DNA from: Ciona savignyi
Lineage: Eukaryota; Chordata; Ascidiacea; Phlebobranchia; Cionidae
DNA length: 64,000 nt
Assembly: GCA_000149265.1 (NCBI GenBank)
Contig: CH002657.1
Location: 428,300 to 492,299, forward strand
Direction: 5' to 3'
The notes below the pieces were generated by a model. It did not search any database, was not told the origin of the DNA, and saw nothing but the letters and a program-made list of their open reading frames with translations. Below, in pieces: positions 34,175 to 45,520 of the stretch. Made by a program: the position numbers and the translations under genes. Position 1 is the first letter of the stretch. Each line of letters begins with the position of its first letter.

Positions 34175-36894
34175 ATGTTTTCAGGAGACCTCGGTCGAAG
34201 TTTCTTTGCAGCAGCAACGTTTACTGTTGTGTTTGGAATTGGGGTACCGTGGTTAGGATCATGTATTTTTAACGCACTTAATCTTGAACATAACTGTAAG
34301 TAAATTTAATTTATATCATTACCATATATTAGAACCCGCATAAAGTTAATTACCAGTCTTTTTTATTCTAAGTATTCCTAATCTTCTAATCCACTGGGTC
34401 CAGCTGATGTGTCTGATAAGTGTATAGACCAAGGATACAACTGACTAGCTAAAAAAACAATTTTGATCCCCTATCCTTACTGCTTAAATGAGAAACACCC
34501 TCATTTTCCTTTTACTGGAATAAAACATGAATATTGTATCCTATGTGTAATTTGGGCTAAAAAAATAACTACACCAAATTATGAGTGGTTTTGTCAGCAA
34601 ATGGGTGTAAGGTAATCATATAAGGTACACATTAATTCAGCTTCAGCCACCCCAACTTGACAAATAGCGTTTAGACGAATCTTTTGTTATAATTCCTGTC
34701 ATTTTCCCACATTGGTGATAAATACAAATATTTTAATTGTTCCTACTAAACATGAAAACTAATTTCAGGTTGCACTGCAACATTAGCATACTTTACAACA
34801 TGCTTTCTTGTCATGCTGCTATTTGCTGTATTTCCAAGAGGAAGATTAAATCCAAAACACAAAGCTGTATTAATCACTGGGTGCGATACTGGATTTGGCC
34901 AGATACTGGCTAAACAGCTTCATGCTCTAGGAATGAATGTTTTTGCAGGTATAATGATCATAATTAAATTTGTTGTGTTGCATTTGTATTTCTTAGACAC
35001 AGAACGTGTTGTAAACACCCTTTTAGCTTTGCAAAGTTTTTCAGGAGAATTTTAACCCTTTTTTTATATTTTATTTTTCAAAGGTTGCTTGCTAAAAGAC
35101 AAAGAGGGCGAGGGAGCAAAAGAGTTAATGAAAATCAAATCTGATCGGCTTCATGTGCTTCAACTTGATGTTACAAATAGTCGAGATATCAGATCTGCTG
35201 TGCAGTATGTACAGATGCATTTGCACCCTAGTCAAAAAGGTGTCTAATTAGTTTTCCTATGTATCACTGTTAGATTCACTTATATAATAATAATCCAATC
35301 AGCCCAGCCAATTATTTATATAGAATTTTTGAAATAACTGATTTTACCTTGCTTTGACCCAATTCCACTTAATAATCTCAGGTTTATGGGGGATTGTCAA
35401 CAATGCTGGGGCTTCTGCTTTTGGTGAAGTTGAATGGTCTTCTATTGATTTGTACCAAAAAGTTGCAGACGTCAACCTTTGGGGGGTAATTCAATGTACA
35501 CAAGCCTTTCTTCCACAAATCCGAAGGTATTTAAGTTTTTTGGAAGATTTCATAATAACCTTTAAGTATCTGTAAATTAATCTGTCTTTTTCCTGTTTCC
35601 AGTTTATTTGGAAAGTCCTGTGGTGTGTTTTCATCATTAAAATAAAAAATAAAACTAAACACTTTCCTTTTCCTACTTATTTATAAATGTTCTAAATATT
35701 TTAATACAGGTCGAAAGGGAGAGTGGTGAATATGGCCAGTGGTTTTGGAAGAATGATAGCTCCGTCTCGATCTGTATATGGACTTACAAAGTGGGGTGTG
35801 GAAAGTTTTTCTGATTGTCTACGTTATGAAATGAGGAGATGGGGTGTTAAGGTGGGTAAATAATGTTGCGGATGTGAACATTATTGTAGTTGAATTATTT
35901 TTTTTAATTAATGAGTGTTACCAGAAGAGTGCCTTACAAAGTAAAAGCATATTCTATTGCATCAATATATGTTAATTAATATATTCATGAGGTGACTATG
36001 GTTTAATTTTATTATCCCAGTTTTTTTTCACATTCCATATCCATGATTTTGTCCTGAATCTTTTTGAATTGAAAATAGCAAGTTAAATTAAAAGTTACAA
36101 GAACAGGGATCAAAACAAAAAGTCGTTATAGGATGTATACGAAATGTGATATTAATACATATATAGGTGTTAAACCTAAATAAAACTATGCTTTAATAAA
36201 AAAAATAATATATTGTAAAGGTATCAATAATTGAACCGGGTAATTACATTGCTGGGACCAGCATCTTTACTGAGGATGGCGTGAAGAAATTGGGAGATTC
36301 TATGTGGAGTAAGATGCCTGACAATGTCAAGGAGGATTATGGAAAAGAATTATTTGATTACAGGGTATGTGTTCCAAAAAACTTAAAAAAAAACAATTGT
36401 TGGTATGCACAACTCATCACCCATTTCACTATGATATTAGTTCGCTCCATAGCTTAAAACTTGTATTTGGCTGATTGTGCAATAAACCAACTTGTTTAAA
36501 CTAGGTTGGTAAACATTACACAGATTTGCAGCACTGTACTTGTGTAGTTTTATGTCATATAAATAAGGTGATGTAGCCAATCACACAACACATAGTATTT
36601 CTACAGCTAAAAGGTGTTCTTTATTATATAATCCTTTTTTTTAACATGCATAATATTGTGTTCCTATGCTCTATCGTGTTGGCACAAATGAAATTGGCAC
36701 CAAGCTATTATTTGCAGGTAAAAGAAATGCAAACTTACTGCAGTAAAGGAATGTCGGATTTAAGTCCGGTGTTGAATGCATATGAGGATGCATTGCTGTC
36801 CCGTGTTCCATTAGTCAGATACCAGGCCATGGAAGCGTACTGGACCATTCGTTCCTTCGTGTTCACTCACTTTCCTTCCTGGATGGCCGATTAG
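34175..36894 (+). CDS. Short-chain dehydrogenase, D-beta-hydroxybutyrate dehydrogenase (BDH1)-like, membrane-anchored
   Basis: NAD(P)-dependent oxidoreductase of the SDR family. Seven exons: 34175-34295, 34769-34948, 35084-35239, 35382-35526, 35710-35851, 36221-36364, 36718-36894; 354 residues (human BDH1 343). Motifs are the cofactor loop [33 protein letters not shown], the serine in [11 protein letters not shown], catalytic YGLTK, and [20 protein letters not shown]. The block [17 protein letters not shown] and the tail [23 protein letters not shown] are closest to BDH1, with HSD17B2/HSD11B2 and retinol dehydrogenases as relatives. Unlike BDH1 there is no clear mitochondrial presequence: residues 9-75 contain two hydrophobic segments ([19 protein letters not shown] and [18 protein letters not shown]), suggesting an ER-type membrane anchor as in HSD17B2. 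Substrate is therefore uncertain. Confidence 0.85.
34385..34545 (-). repeat. Degenerate SINE fragment in intron 1 of the BDH1-like gene
   Basis: CTAATCCACTGGGTCCAGCTGA, CCAAGGATACAACTGACTAGCT and a trailing ACATGAATATTGTATCCTAT resemble blocks of the SINE body in altered order and spacing. Weak similarity. Confidence 0.4.
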
Positions 36895-37810
36895 TAAATC
36901 ATTAATTCATATTTGACATGAAAAACAAACTTCCCATTGCTTTATGCTGTAACTAAAAGCTGCTGACTATGGATAAAAGATATTAATTTTTGTCCCCTAG
37001 GTAGCACTCAAAATAGTAAGACAGTTCTTAAAGTAACACATACTGCAAAGATCCAATCTAACTTTCACTAACTTTAAATTTCTTTCTTTTTCAGCTGGTA
37101 CATATATAGAGTGGCAAAGAAATAGGAGGATGTGAAAATGCAAGAAATCCTGTTCCCTTAAATTTCAATAGGAATTTGTGTATTTCATCACTTAATTAAA
37201 CAAAATATGAAGTATCATGTTTCTTGGTTAACAGGTTAGGATAATGCCTTAAATCTAAGGTGTAGAATGCTCGTCAATTAGATGCACTACTGTCAGACAC
37301 AGTTTTACCACCGGATAAGTTATAACATTTGGACCTGTCTGGGTAACCGACACAACAGCTTAATATTATTTTTTTAACCATCCAACTACCATTTATTGGC
37401 TTGGCTATTACACAAACTTCAGATAATTTTATAGAATAAAACTCTTACAGAAAAAATCACATAAAAATAGGAAATACTTTGAAAAACTTCAGGTCACCAC
37501 AGCTAAGAACAGTGAAAAAGAAGTTACGTGCAAATACAATCATGCTGAAGCTTGTGGCTAGTACCACGGACCATTTGCTACACGTATATGAAATAATTAA
37601 ATAGTGGAACTACAGGGATCGAAGTGTCAGTGAAACAGATCGGCAATTCGTAACTATTTTCACAGTGCATTACATAAACTTAGTCTGATCAAAGTTCATA
37701 AAACAGTAGAAATGATGTGATTTTGGATCATTAAAATGTCTTTTCGCTTTTAACCAATATGTCTTATCTTAGCATTTTATGATTGACATGGAAGTTAATA
37801 TGTGATCGAT
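36895..37810. other. Convergent intergenic region of the BDH1-like gene and KIF3B
   Basis: No coding sequence is supported. AATAAA on the plus strand at 37,435-37,440 and AATAAA on the minus strand (TTTATT at 37,392-37,397) could end the two converging transcripts, whose 3' ends would then overlap slightly. This is inference from position. Confidence 0.35.
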
Positions 37811-40800
37811 TCACTTTGGTACCAAACCACGAGAAGTTGGATATAAGGATGGCTGGTCTGACCCGTTGGGTATCACATTTTTCTTTGCTGTACGAGGTCT
37901 GCTTGATTTAACTCTGCAATCACAAAACAAATTATGGAAACAAAACTTTTAAAAGGATTGAGATGGTGATCAAGTAAATAGGATAGGACTTTATCCCTGT
38001 GAGTGGGAAAATGCATAGGAGAGCTATTTTAGCAATTTTACAGATAACCTAGCAAATACGCAATGGAGTATTCTCGCATGGATTTCAGATCTGCCATCAG
38101 ATTACCTCTCGTTTTCACTGTATATATTTGACAGCGAGTAAAATAAGGTATTTACCAAAATAAGCAAATACGGTTAAATTTTTTAAACAGTGTTGCCAAG
38201 TGTATGTTAATTTAAAATGCATGTATTATGCAACACGCTACCTTCGTTTGGTTTTTCTTCGACAAACTTTTCAATGACTTGCGTCAACTTGCAACTCTCC
38301 TTCCTCCTGTAGTGCTGCATCTAATGCTGCTTGTACCTGGGTGGAAAATTTGAAACCAAATAATCACCGGAAAATACTGAATATTGGAAAACAAGATTGG
38401 CATTTGTCACTTCCAATTGTTTTTTAACATAATAAATTGCTGTCATAAAACATGGGACTGTAAATATTGACAATAACCAGCTGTAATTTGTGATATTGGT
38501 TACAAAGGTTAACTAGGTCTTTTTAAAAATAGATTGTGTTTGCATTGGGGTTTTCAATTCATTTTATTGTGAAGGTTAATTAGCTGAAATCGAGTATGGT
38601 TAACTTATGCAGCTCTTTTTCCTTTGCTATGAGGTTCAAAAATCTTGAGCTCCATTTAGATTTGCTATATTTGAGCACAGTCGAGACGAGTAAAATATAC
38701 GAAAATATTTTTTTTACAAACTTCACCTTCGGAGCTATTGTAGGTCCTTCATAATCCTGGGTGGTTCGAGTTGGCATATCCAGATCCACCAGCAGGATAT
38801 TATCTCCTCGATATCTCGGGTTGAAGCCCACTGCAGCCGCCATCTTTGCATACTGTGATGTCGGACGGCTGTTGCCACTGTGTGCACTTTTCGGTCGTTG
38901 CATCATTTTATTCCTGCGGCAAAATTGTAATTGCAACTAGCTGCATGTGATGGAAGTGAATGTTGTAATCTTCCAACTAATTCTTATTTAGAAGTTAAAT
39001 ATTTTAAATTTATTTATTGTTAATTTAAAATAAAAAATATTATTACAATCGAATAAATATGTATTTTGCAGACAGTTATTTAATTGGCGCCATCTTTAGT
39101 GGCTTTAAAAACCAATAGTTTGTTAAAACAAGAAGCACAATACATTATAATAACAAATGGCAACAGTTGAATAATTTCAGGCAAAATAACAGCGGAGAGA
39201 CAGAAAAACTTGGGAATTGTGTGAAAATTAAGATCTTATAAGAGCACTAGTGAACAACCCGCCGATCCCACTAAAATGTGTGGCAATAAAATTACGTTTC
39301 TTGGCTGGCTTGGCAAACTAAACCTGTCTGCTGAAAGGGAAATGCACACAGAATGATGAAAACGTGATGGGAATCGGCTGCAGTTACTTACTGTGCGGTA
39401 TTTATGACAGATTTTAGCTCCCACTGATCTGTCTCATCATTGTATATGATCCTCTCCTCCAAACGAGCACGCTCATCATTTGGAATGAAGTTTTCAATAA
39501 CTAGCAGCTTATATTTCAATTCTCTGTTCATCTGCAACAACAAAGATTACACTAATGCATCTACCATTCCCTTAGAATTAGATTATGGTTATGATTTTTA
39601 TTGCCAATAAAACAATAATATAAATCAAATTCAGGATTAAAAAAATTGCAGAAGCTGAAAATCATATTTCACATGTCCCTGGAAAATGCACTTAATGGAC
39701 AACTGACCAATTTAACCGATTTAAATCAGTCAATATTAGAGTAAACCGAGACTAAATATACATTAATATCAAAAACAATACTAAATGAAAGAGACTTCTC
39801 AACCTAGAATACAACATTTTTACACTTCTTTTATCTTACTTCAACCCAACCCTTTGGGCATTTCTATTATTCCAATCACTAACCCAACAACCCTAAACTC
39901 CACATTACCATGCAACTGATAAGTTACCTGCATTTGTGAGATTTCCAATTCTTCCCGTTCCCTGCAATTGGCTTCGTGTAGATCGCTGATGTCAGCTTTC
40001 ATCTGCTGCAGTCTGGTAAACATCTGGGAAAGTACTTATTTAATGTTTCTCGAATCTAAATCTATATAAATTTTGCCCATTGCCATTGTGAGTTTTTTTT
40101 AATATGTCCAAACAGTTTAAGACTCTGGCCTTATATTCTAAGTAAACCAATCATACGTTGGTTAAATACTGTTATTAAAACCATTTTTCAGGTTTATCCC
40201 CGAGTAAAACATATAATTTGAAATTTGATTGGAGAAGAATGCAAAGCTATAATAAAAATACACCAGATTTAGGATCACCATCCTATTGCTGTGCCAACTA
40301 TGAATGACTCACACTTGTTGATCCAAACCAGCAGGATTACATTAATTTTAACTTCTGTGTCATCGTAGCCAAATATTTATGTATACAACAAACTAAAGGT
40401 TCCCAGCAAATCTTTAATTTCGAACCTTCTTGAGACGCTTCGTTTTTTCATCCACTTCTTGCCGCAACGAGCTATAGCTCTCTTGAGCCTCTAGTGCTGA
40501 CTCCTCCCTCGCGACAAGTTGTTGTTTCATCGATCGCTCCTTCCTCCTCTGCTCAGCGAGGAGCTGCTTCCTCTCCTCCAGTTCCTTCTCCTGCTCATTG
40601 GTGTGGTCCATGATCGTGCGTCCTCCAACCAACAGCTTGCTCTGCATCGCCTGCACGAAAAATAATATTCGGGTTCGCACATTATGATGCTTTTGGAAAG
40701 TTTAGGTGATGGGAACCAAAAAATTGAAACTTTAATGAATCATAAGGAATATCCGAATAAAAAAAAAGGTGTCAAAATGAAGAATCACTTTAATTTTTGC

Positions 40801-43800
40801 ATTAAGTTCCTCCTTTGCATCATGTTGTCTCTTGAGTTCCTCCAGCTTCGCTTGCTGCTCTTGCAACAACCTCGCGCGCTCCTCTTCAGCCATGTTTTTA
40901 TCCTGCAGGATCCGATTCTTCTCCGTCTCCATCTTTGCCTGCTGCTCCTCTGATAAGCTGCCTGCATCGACATTTACATCATGATAACTGTATATTGGTG
41001 CATATAAAAAGGATAAAATCACTCGATTTCCATTGAATGTTTTGTAATGTTAAGTTGATATACTAGTCGAGCCGGGTAACTCCAGTGGTAGTCAAACTGT
41101 CAAATGCACGGTGGTGGGATTGAAAGCAGCTGCTTCCAAGTGGTTGATCCTTACCTTCATCATCATCTCCATCATCTGACTCCGATTCCTCCACGATCTC
41201 CCCATCCTCATTCCTCCTTGTTCTCCTTCTCTTCTTGCCTCCTCCATGAGATTTACTTGCTAAGTTCGCTTTTAATCTGGAAGAGCAAGATGGAATCAGA
41301 TTGATTCATTCTAAGAAAATAATATGACATGTAAAATGTAAGTTAAATAGAAAGTAGACTTTAACACAACAGAAATACAAGTCTGTTTTGCCGGACTTGT
41401 TGTCCTCGTTTTTATAGTATCAGGCATCATAGATATCACAATTATTTAAGATTAGTTTGACTATGGTGCTAATGCTGACTTTGCAGTATCCAACTCCATA
41501 AACTGTCGTCATAAATTATTGTTTAAAAATTCCCGCAATTGGACGAGAATAAAAAATCAATCCGTTCTGTACTTTGCTATTTCCTCCTGGAACTCTCGGA
41601 GCAACGCATCTTTAGGATCTTCATTGATCTTCGGCTTATTCTGGATATTTTTCGCTCTGTTGGCGTATCGCAGTGTTGTTAGTGTCTCATCGGAGTTGTA
41701 ACTTGCTGGGCCTATGTTCGCAACCTGCAAATTGAGAACCGTGTAATTAATAGAGCAACTAAATACATTAAAATACTATACCAGCCGGACTTATTTTTTT
41801 TTAGCATTTTCAGTTTTTATTTAAATAAATTGCAGCAAACTAGTTTTCTGAATACAAGTTGGTTTTTGCTAATTATTGGTTATTTTACCAAACATTACTT
41901 TTTAGGGTATTGTGCCACCCTTACCATTACCAAGATAGATAATTGGTGTTTATTGAACTTTATTTTAAAAGGACATGAATAAAAGGTGCTCACCATCACA
42001 GTTTTAGCATTTCCACCGAGTGAGTCCTGTAGCAACCTAGTGAGTTTGGAGTCACGATACGGAATATGACCTCTCCCATCAACCAGTGAAGATATCACAT
42101 TACCTGATTTATATTTTAAAACATTGTACTATCATGATAGATAGAAACACTTGGGTCAAATTATTTTTAAAACGAAAATTTAAAAATCAGTAAAACTTGA
42201 AGAAAAAACACATGTATCTGTTAATGCATGTTTAACATGTTTAATGTTAAACACCTCTTACCAAGTGCAGATAAAGATAGATTAATCTTGGTGGCCTCTT
42301 TTAATCGCTCTCCTGTGGCGCCAGATTTCGTCTAAAAGTATGTTTTTGACTGATTCTTATAAATACCTCATACTAGGCCAAAGGTCAGAACAAAACTTTT
42401 TTGGGTAATGGCCGAACCACGATCTTATAAGCAATTATCGGTTAAATGTCAATATTACTGCCAACTGTGTACTTGTGGTACATTTCACAAGTGTATTTGC
42501 ATTTGTTGTTCAGGAATTCAATATACTTTATAAAGGAATATGCAGTGTCACAATTTGTCTCTAAAATATTAAACATCCCGTCATCAACATAATGTCAAAA
42601 CAATCTCAACAAATAAACTTAAAATGCCACAATCTTCACCTGCCGTTCACTACCGGCCAAATCAACAAGATTCAACTTGCCAACTCGAATATGATTCTTT
42701 CCATCTAATCCATCTTCACTGCATTCGATTGTGATAACAAATATCGCGTGAGATCTGGAGCTGCATGGGCAAAGGACATTGGCTGTTAATTTCACAGTTA
42801 GTTATGCCTTAGTTTTTGTTTACTGTTCAACAAGAGATGTGCCGAAATAATATGGAATTTTATCATTAACCCTTTAAAAACCAAATTTGGCTTTTTTGAC
42901 ATGTGGTCATTCAAAATAAAAAATCTCCAGAATTTCTTGTCCAAACTGCTAAACTTTGGTCTCTTTGGAATGCTATATGATATATCTTTTGAAAACAGCA
43001 AAATTAAACATAACTTTGCATTTAAAATTTTTAAGTAAAGTTTAGTTGAATTTTATGACTTTTTTGGACTAATTCTGAGGGAAAAGTCTCGCAAAAAAAC
43101 ATATTTTTTTAATACTATGCTCAAAATGTTCGTTTCATTTAATGTCTCTATGCCAGTAGAATCAGTTTCGCTTCTTGGGATGTCCCAGATGTGATCTTAA
43201 CTTTTTTTTACATTTTTGGGGTGGTTTTGAGTATCTGTATGGTTATAGTCTGCAATTTGGTTCAAACACTTCATTTATAGTTTATTTCAAAGAAAAGTAG
43301 TAAGAAAACTCAATGTGGACTTATTAGTAATCTAAATTCATAATGTAACATTTTTTATAAAAAAAAACAAACTTTGGCATAGGTAGACCTATAACATGAA
43401 ATTAGTGACGTAATATTATTTTGATGACGTCATCAAATCAAAATTATAATATAATTGTAGGAAATGTGTTTTTGAGTAACTTTGTAAAACTAAGTTAGGC
43501 TGTATTGTCAAAAAATCAAAAACTATGACATTGTATAAGAAAGAATATGACGTGGATGGGCAGATAGTGACGTCATCAAAAAAAATTTTTTTTTAAATTT
43601 TGGAAATTTTATTTCGAACAACTCTAGTGTTGAACATTTTGTTCTAACTATAACACGAGAGGCGCTAGAGCACTACAAAGCGGACTCGGTCAAAACGCGC
43701 AAATTGCGCAAAAACAATCTCGTTTCTAAAGGGTTAAATAAGTGAAGGAAATAAAATAAACCAATTTCATTGTTTAATGTTAACCAACTTAAAAGTCAAG

Positions 43801-45520
43801 CACAACTGTGATTGTTTTAAAAATTCGCCAACATAGCATGAAATCATAATGGCTTTATTTTAAATAGAATGACAAGTTGACACATATAAAAAGATTACTT
43901 TTACTCACCTGTGCTCGTTCATGTTAGTTGCCCCAACACTTCTGTTCTGGTTGCCAACATTCATCACATGTTCGATTTCCTTCACTGACTTGGTGACAAA
44001 TGACAGTAAATCTTTCACATAAACCCCTACCATCAGAGAGAGAAAAATGAAATATAGTTTAATAGTGTTTTACAAACACATAACTTTACAACTTGGATTT
44101 TTTTTACCAATACTGTTTGTTTAGAGTTACTGATGAAAGGAATTCGCATGTAAATAATTGAATATATTCACAGATAGAATATGTAATGAAGAATGAGATC
44201 ATCACAAAACGTTTATCATTATTATTTCACATTATTGGTATTTTACATTTACTGAACTACACAATGTACACATGGCTTTATTTATAATGTTATTTTAACC
44301 GTATGTGTTGTTGGTATTTAAAATGTGTGGTTGGTCGGGTCCTAAGTGTTTAACTTCTGGAGTAATACAACAACACCTTTAAACATAAATGAACTTAGCC
44401 AGTAGTTAGTAAATCATTATTAAATATGTTGAATCATAACATTGTCTTAAAATGATAAAAATATAAACTAAATAATATGCACCTGTATCTGGTCTTTCTT
44501 TGAGTTCGAGCCTTTTGCTTTGATCTTTTGACAAAAGGTCTCTGATATCTTCCTGGTAGATTTCCAGATATGAAGCTCGAACCAAATATTGTTGATCCTT
44601 TGTCCGTGCAATGTGCTTGTACACATGCTCAAACGATCGTGGTATGGCTCCACGTAATTCCTGATCGGAACGAACACCTGAAAAATATGTAAAAAATCAG
44701 TAACTGGTTCATTCACTGTTTTCCTTCAAGCTCGAATAAAGTACTCTATAGATGGGTAACGTAGAACAGATTATTATTAAATCATATATACTTAAAAATC
44801 AGCTCAAGGGTGTATAAGTCAGTGCCATAACCCTGTCACATTAGCCATCATAAAAATGCCATACTAATGGCAATGTAATAGTGGCATAGTAGGCTGGAGG
44901 CTATGTTTTGGCATTACATTCAATCCTTGGGTGTTTGCACAAGTATACTGAGAAAGGCTGAAATTGCAGCTAGCTTAGATGCAAAATCCCAATAAAAAAA
45001 TAGGTTAACGAATGTGTAAAATTAAACTAAGGAATCCAGTTAAAAAAAAGAAACATACAATTCTACCCTTTAATATCGTTTTTAAATACAACCTTCCATT
45101 GTAAAAGTTTTGCCGGTTCCAGTTTGTCCGTATGCAAATATTGTTCCATTAAACCCATTCAGTACAGAATCAAGCAGTGGGTGAAAAGTTTCTTCAAATA
45201 TATCACTTTGTGTGCAGTTCCAGTCATATATTGCGTCAAATGTGAACGATTTTGGTGGGTCTAATGGTGCTGTAAATAGTAAAGTTGTTAAATTTGTATT
45301 AAAGCATTGAACAGATAAAGGAACATAGTTAGTCCAGGTGGTCGGTTATTAGAAGCCTTAGTTTAGCTCTAAACGTACCTTTTGGGTTCTTTATCTGAAC
45401 CTGTCCCGTCTTTACGTCCATACTAACTACGCTTTCGTGATTTCCTTCGATTTCTTTTTGATTTAAAGGTCGACATCTGACCACCACCTTTACACACTCG
45501 GAATTTTTTGACTTCGACAT
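37811..45520 (-). CDS. KIF3B: Kinesin-II motor subunit KIF3B, with an in-frame UGA near the C-terminus
   Basis: Plus-end motor of heterotrimeric kinesin-II, which drives intraflagellar transport. Sixteen exons: 45379-45520, 45093-45269, 44483-44677, 43909-44026, 42640-42760, 42262-42331, 41994-42103, 41573-41724, 41155-41276, 40789-40961, 40426-40650, 39928-40023, 39392-39531, 38727-38913, 38242-38336, 37811-37913. The motor domain has P-loop GQTGTGKT (residues 95-102), switch I NEHSSRSHA and switch II DLAGSER. KIF3B-specific blocks are [20 protein letters not shown], a charged [15 protein letters not shown] segment, a coiled coil, [19 protein letters not shown] and [18 protein letters not shown]. 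In exon 15 the frame reads VDASH then UGA (38,271-38,273), codon 698. Beyond it 43 codons stay open across a phase-consistent splice and end [12 protein letters not shown], the KIF3B C-terminus. The total would be 741 codons (human 747). Confidence 0.94.
37978..38125 (-). mobile_element. SINE 3' fragment
   Basis: AGGATAGGACTTTATCCCTG, GTGGGAAAA and a CAGATTACCTC-like block follow the order of the 3' third of the SINE seen at 20,085 and 32,092. It lies in the last KIF3B intron, between the exon with the UGA and the final exon. Confidence 0.55.
42870..43733. mobile_element. Non-autonomous piggyBac-type element in a KIF3B intron
   Basis: The left end reads TTAA-CCCTTTA (TTAA at 42,866-42,869) and the right end TAAAGGG-TTAA (43,734-43,737). 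TTAA target duplications with termini starting CCC are the hallmark of piggyBac transposons. The 864-bp interior is AT-rich, has no transposase frame, and contains a GC-richer block near the right end (GGCGCTAGAGCACTACAAAG, then repeated GCGCAAATTGCGCA). It lies in intron 4 of KIF3B (42,761-43,908). The perfect inverted match is short, about 7 bp beyond TTAA. Confidence 0.65.

Noticed and set aside
40684-40953. Leucine-rich plus-strand frame
   Set aside because: Antisense shadow of the KIF3B coiled-coil exon.
41061-41150. tRNA-like stretch (GTGGTAGTC... and GGTGGGATTGAAAG)
   Set aside because: No acceptor stem or cloverleaf can be drawn and it lies in a KIF3B intron; at most a decayed tRNA-derived repeat.
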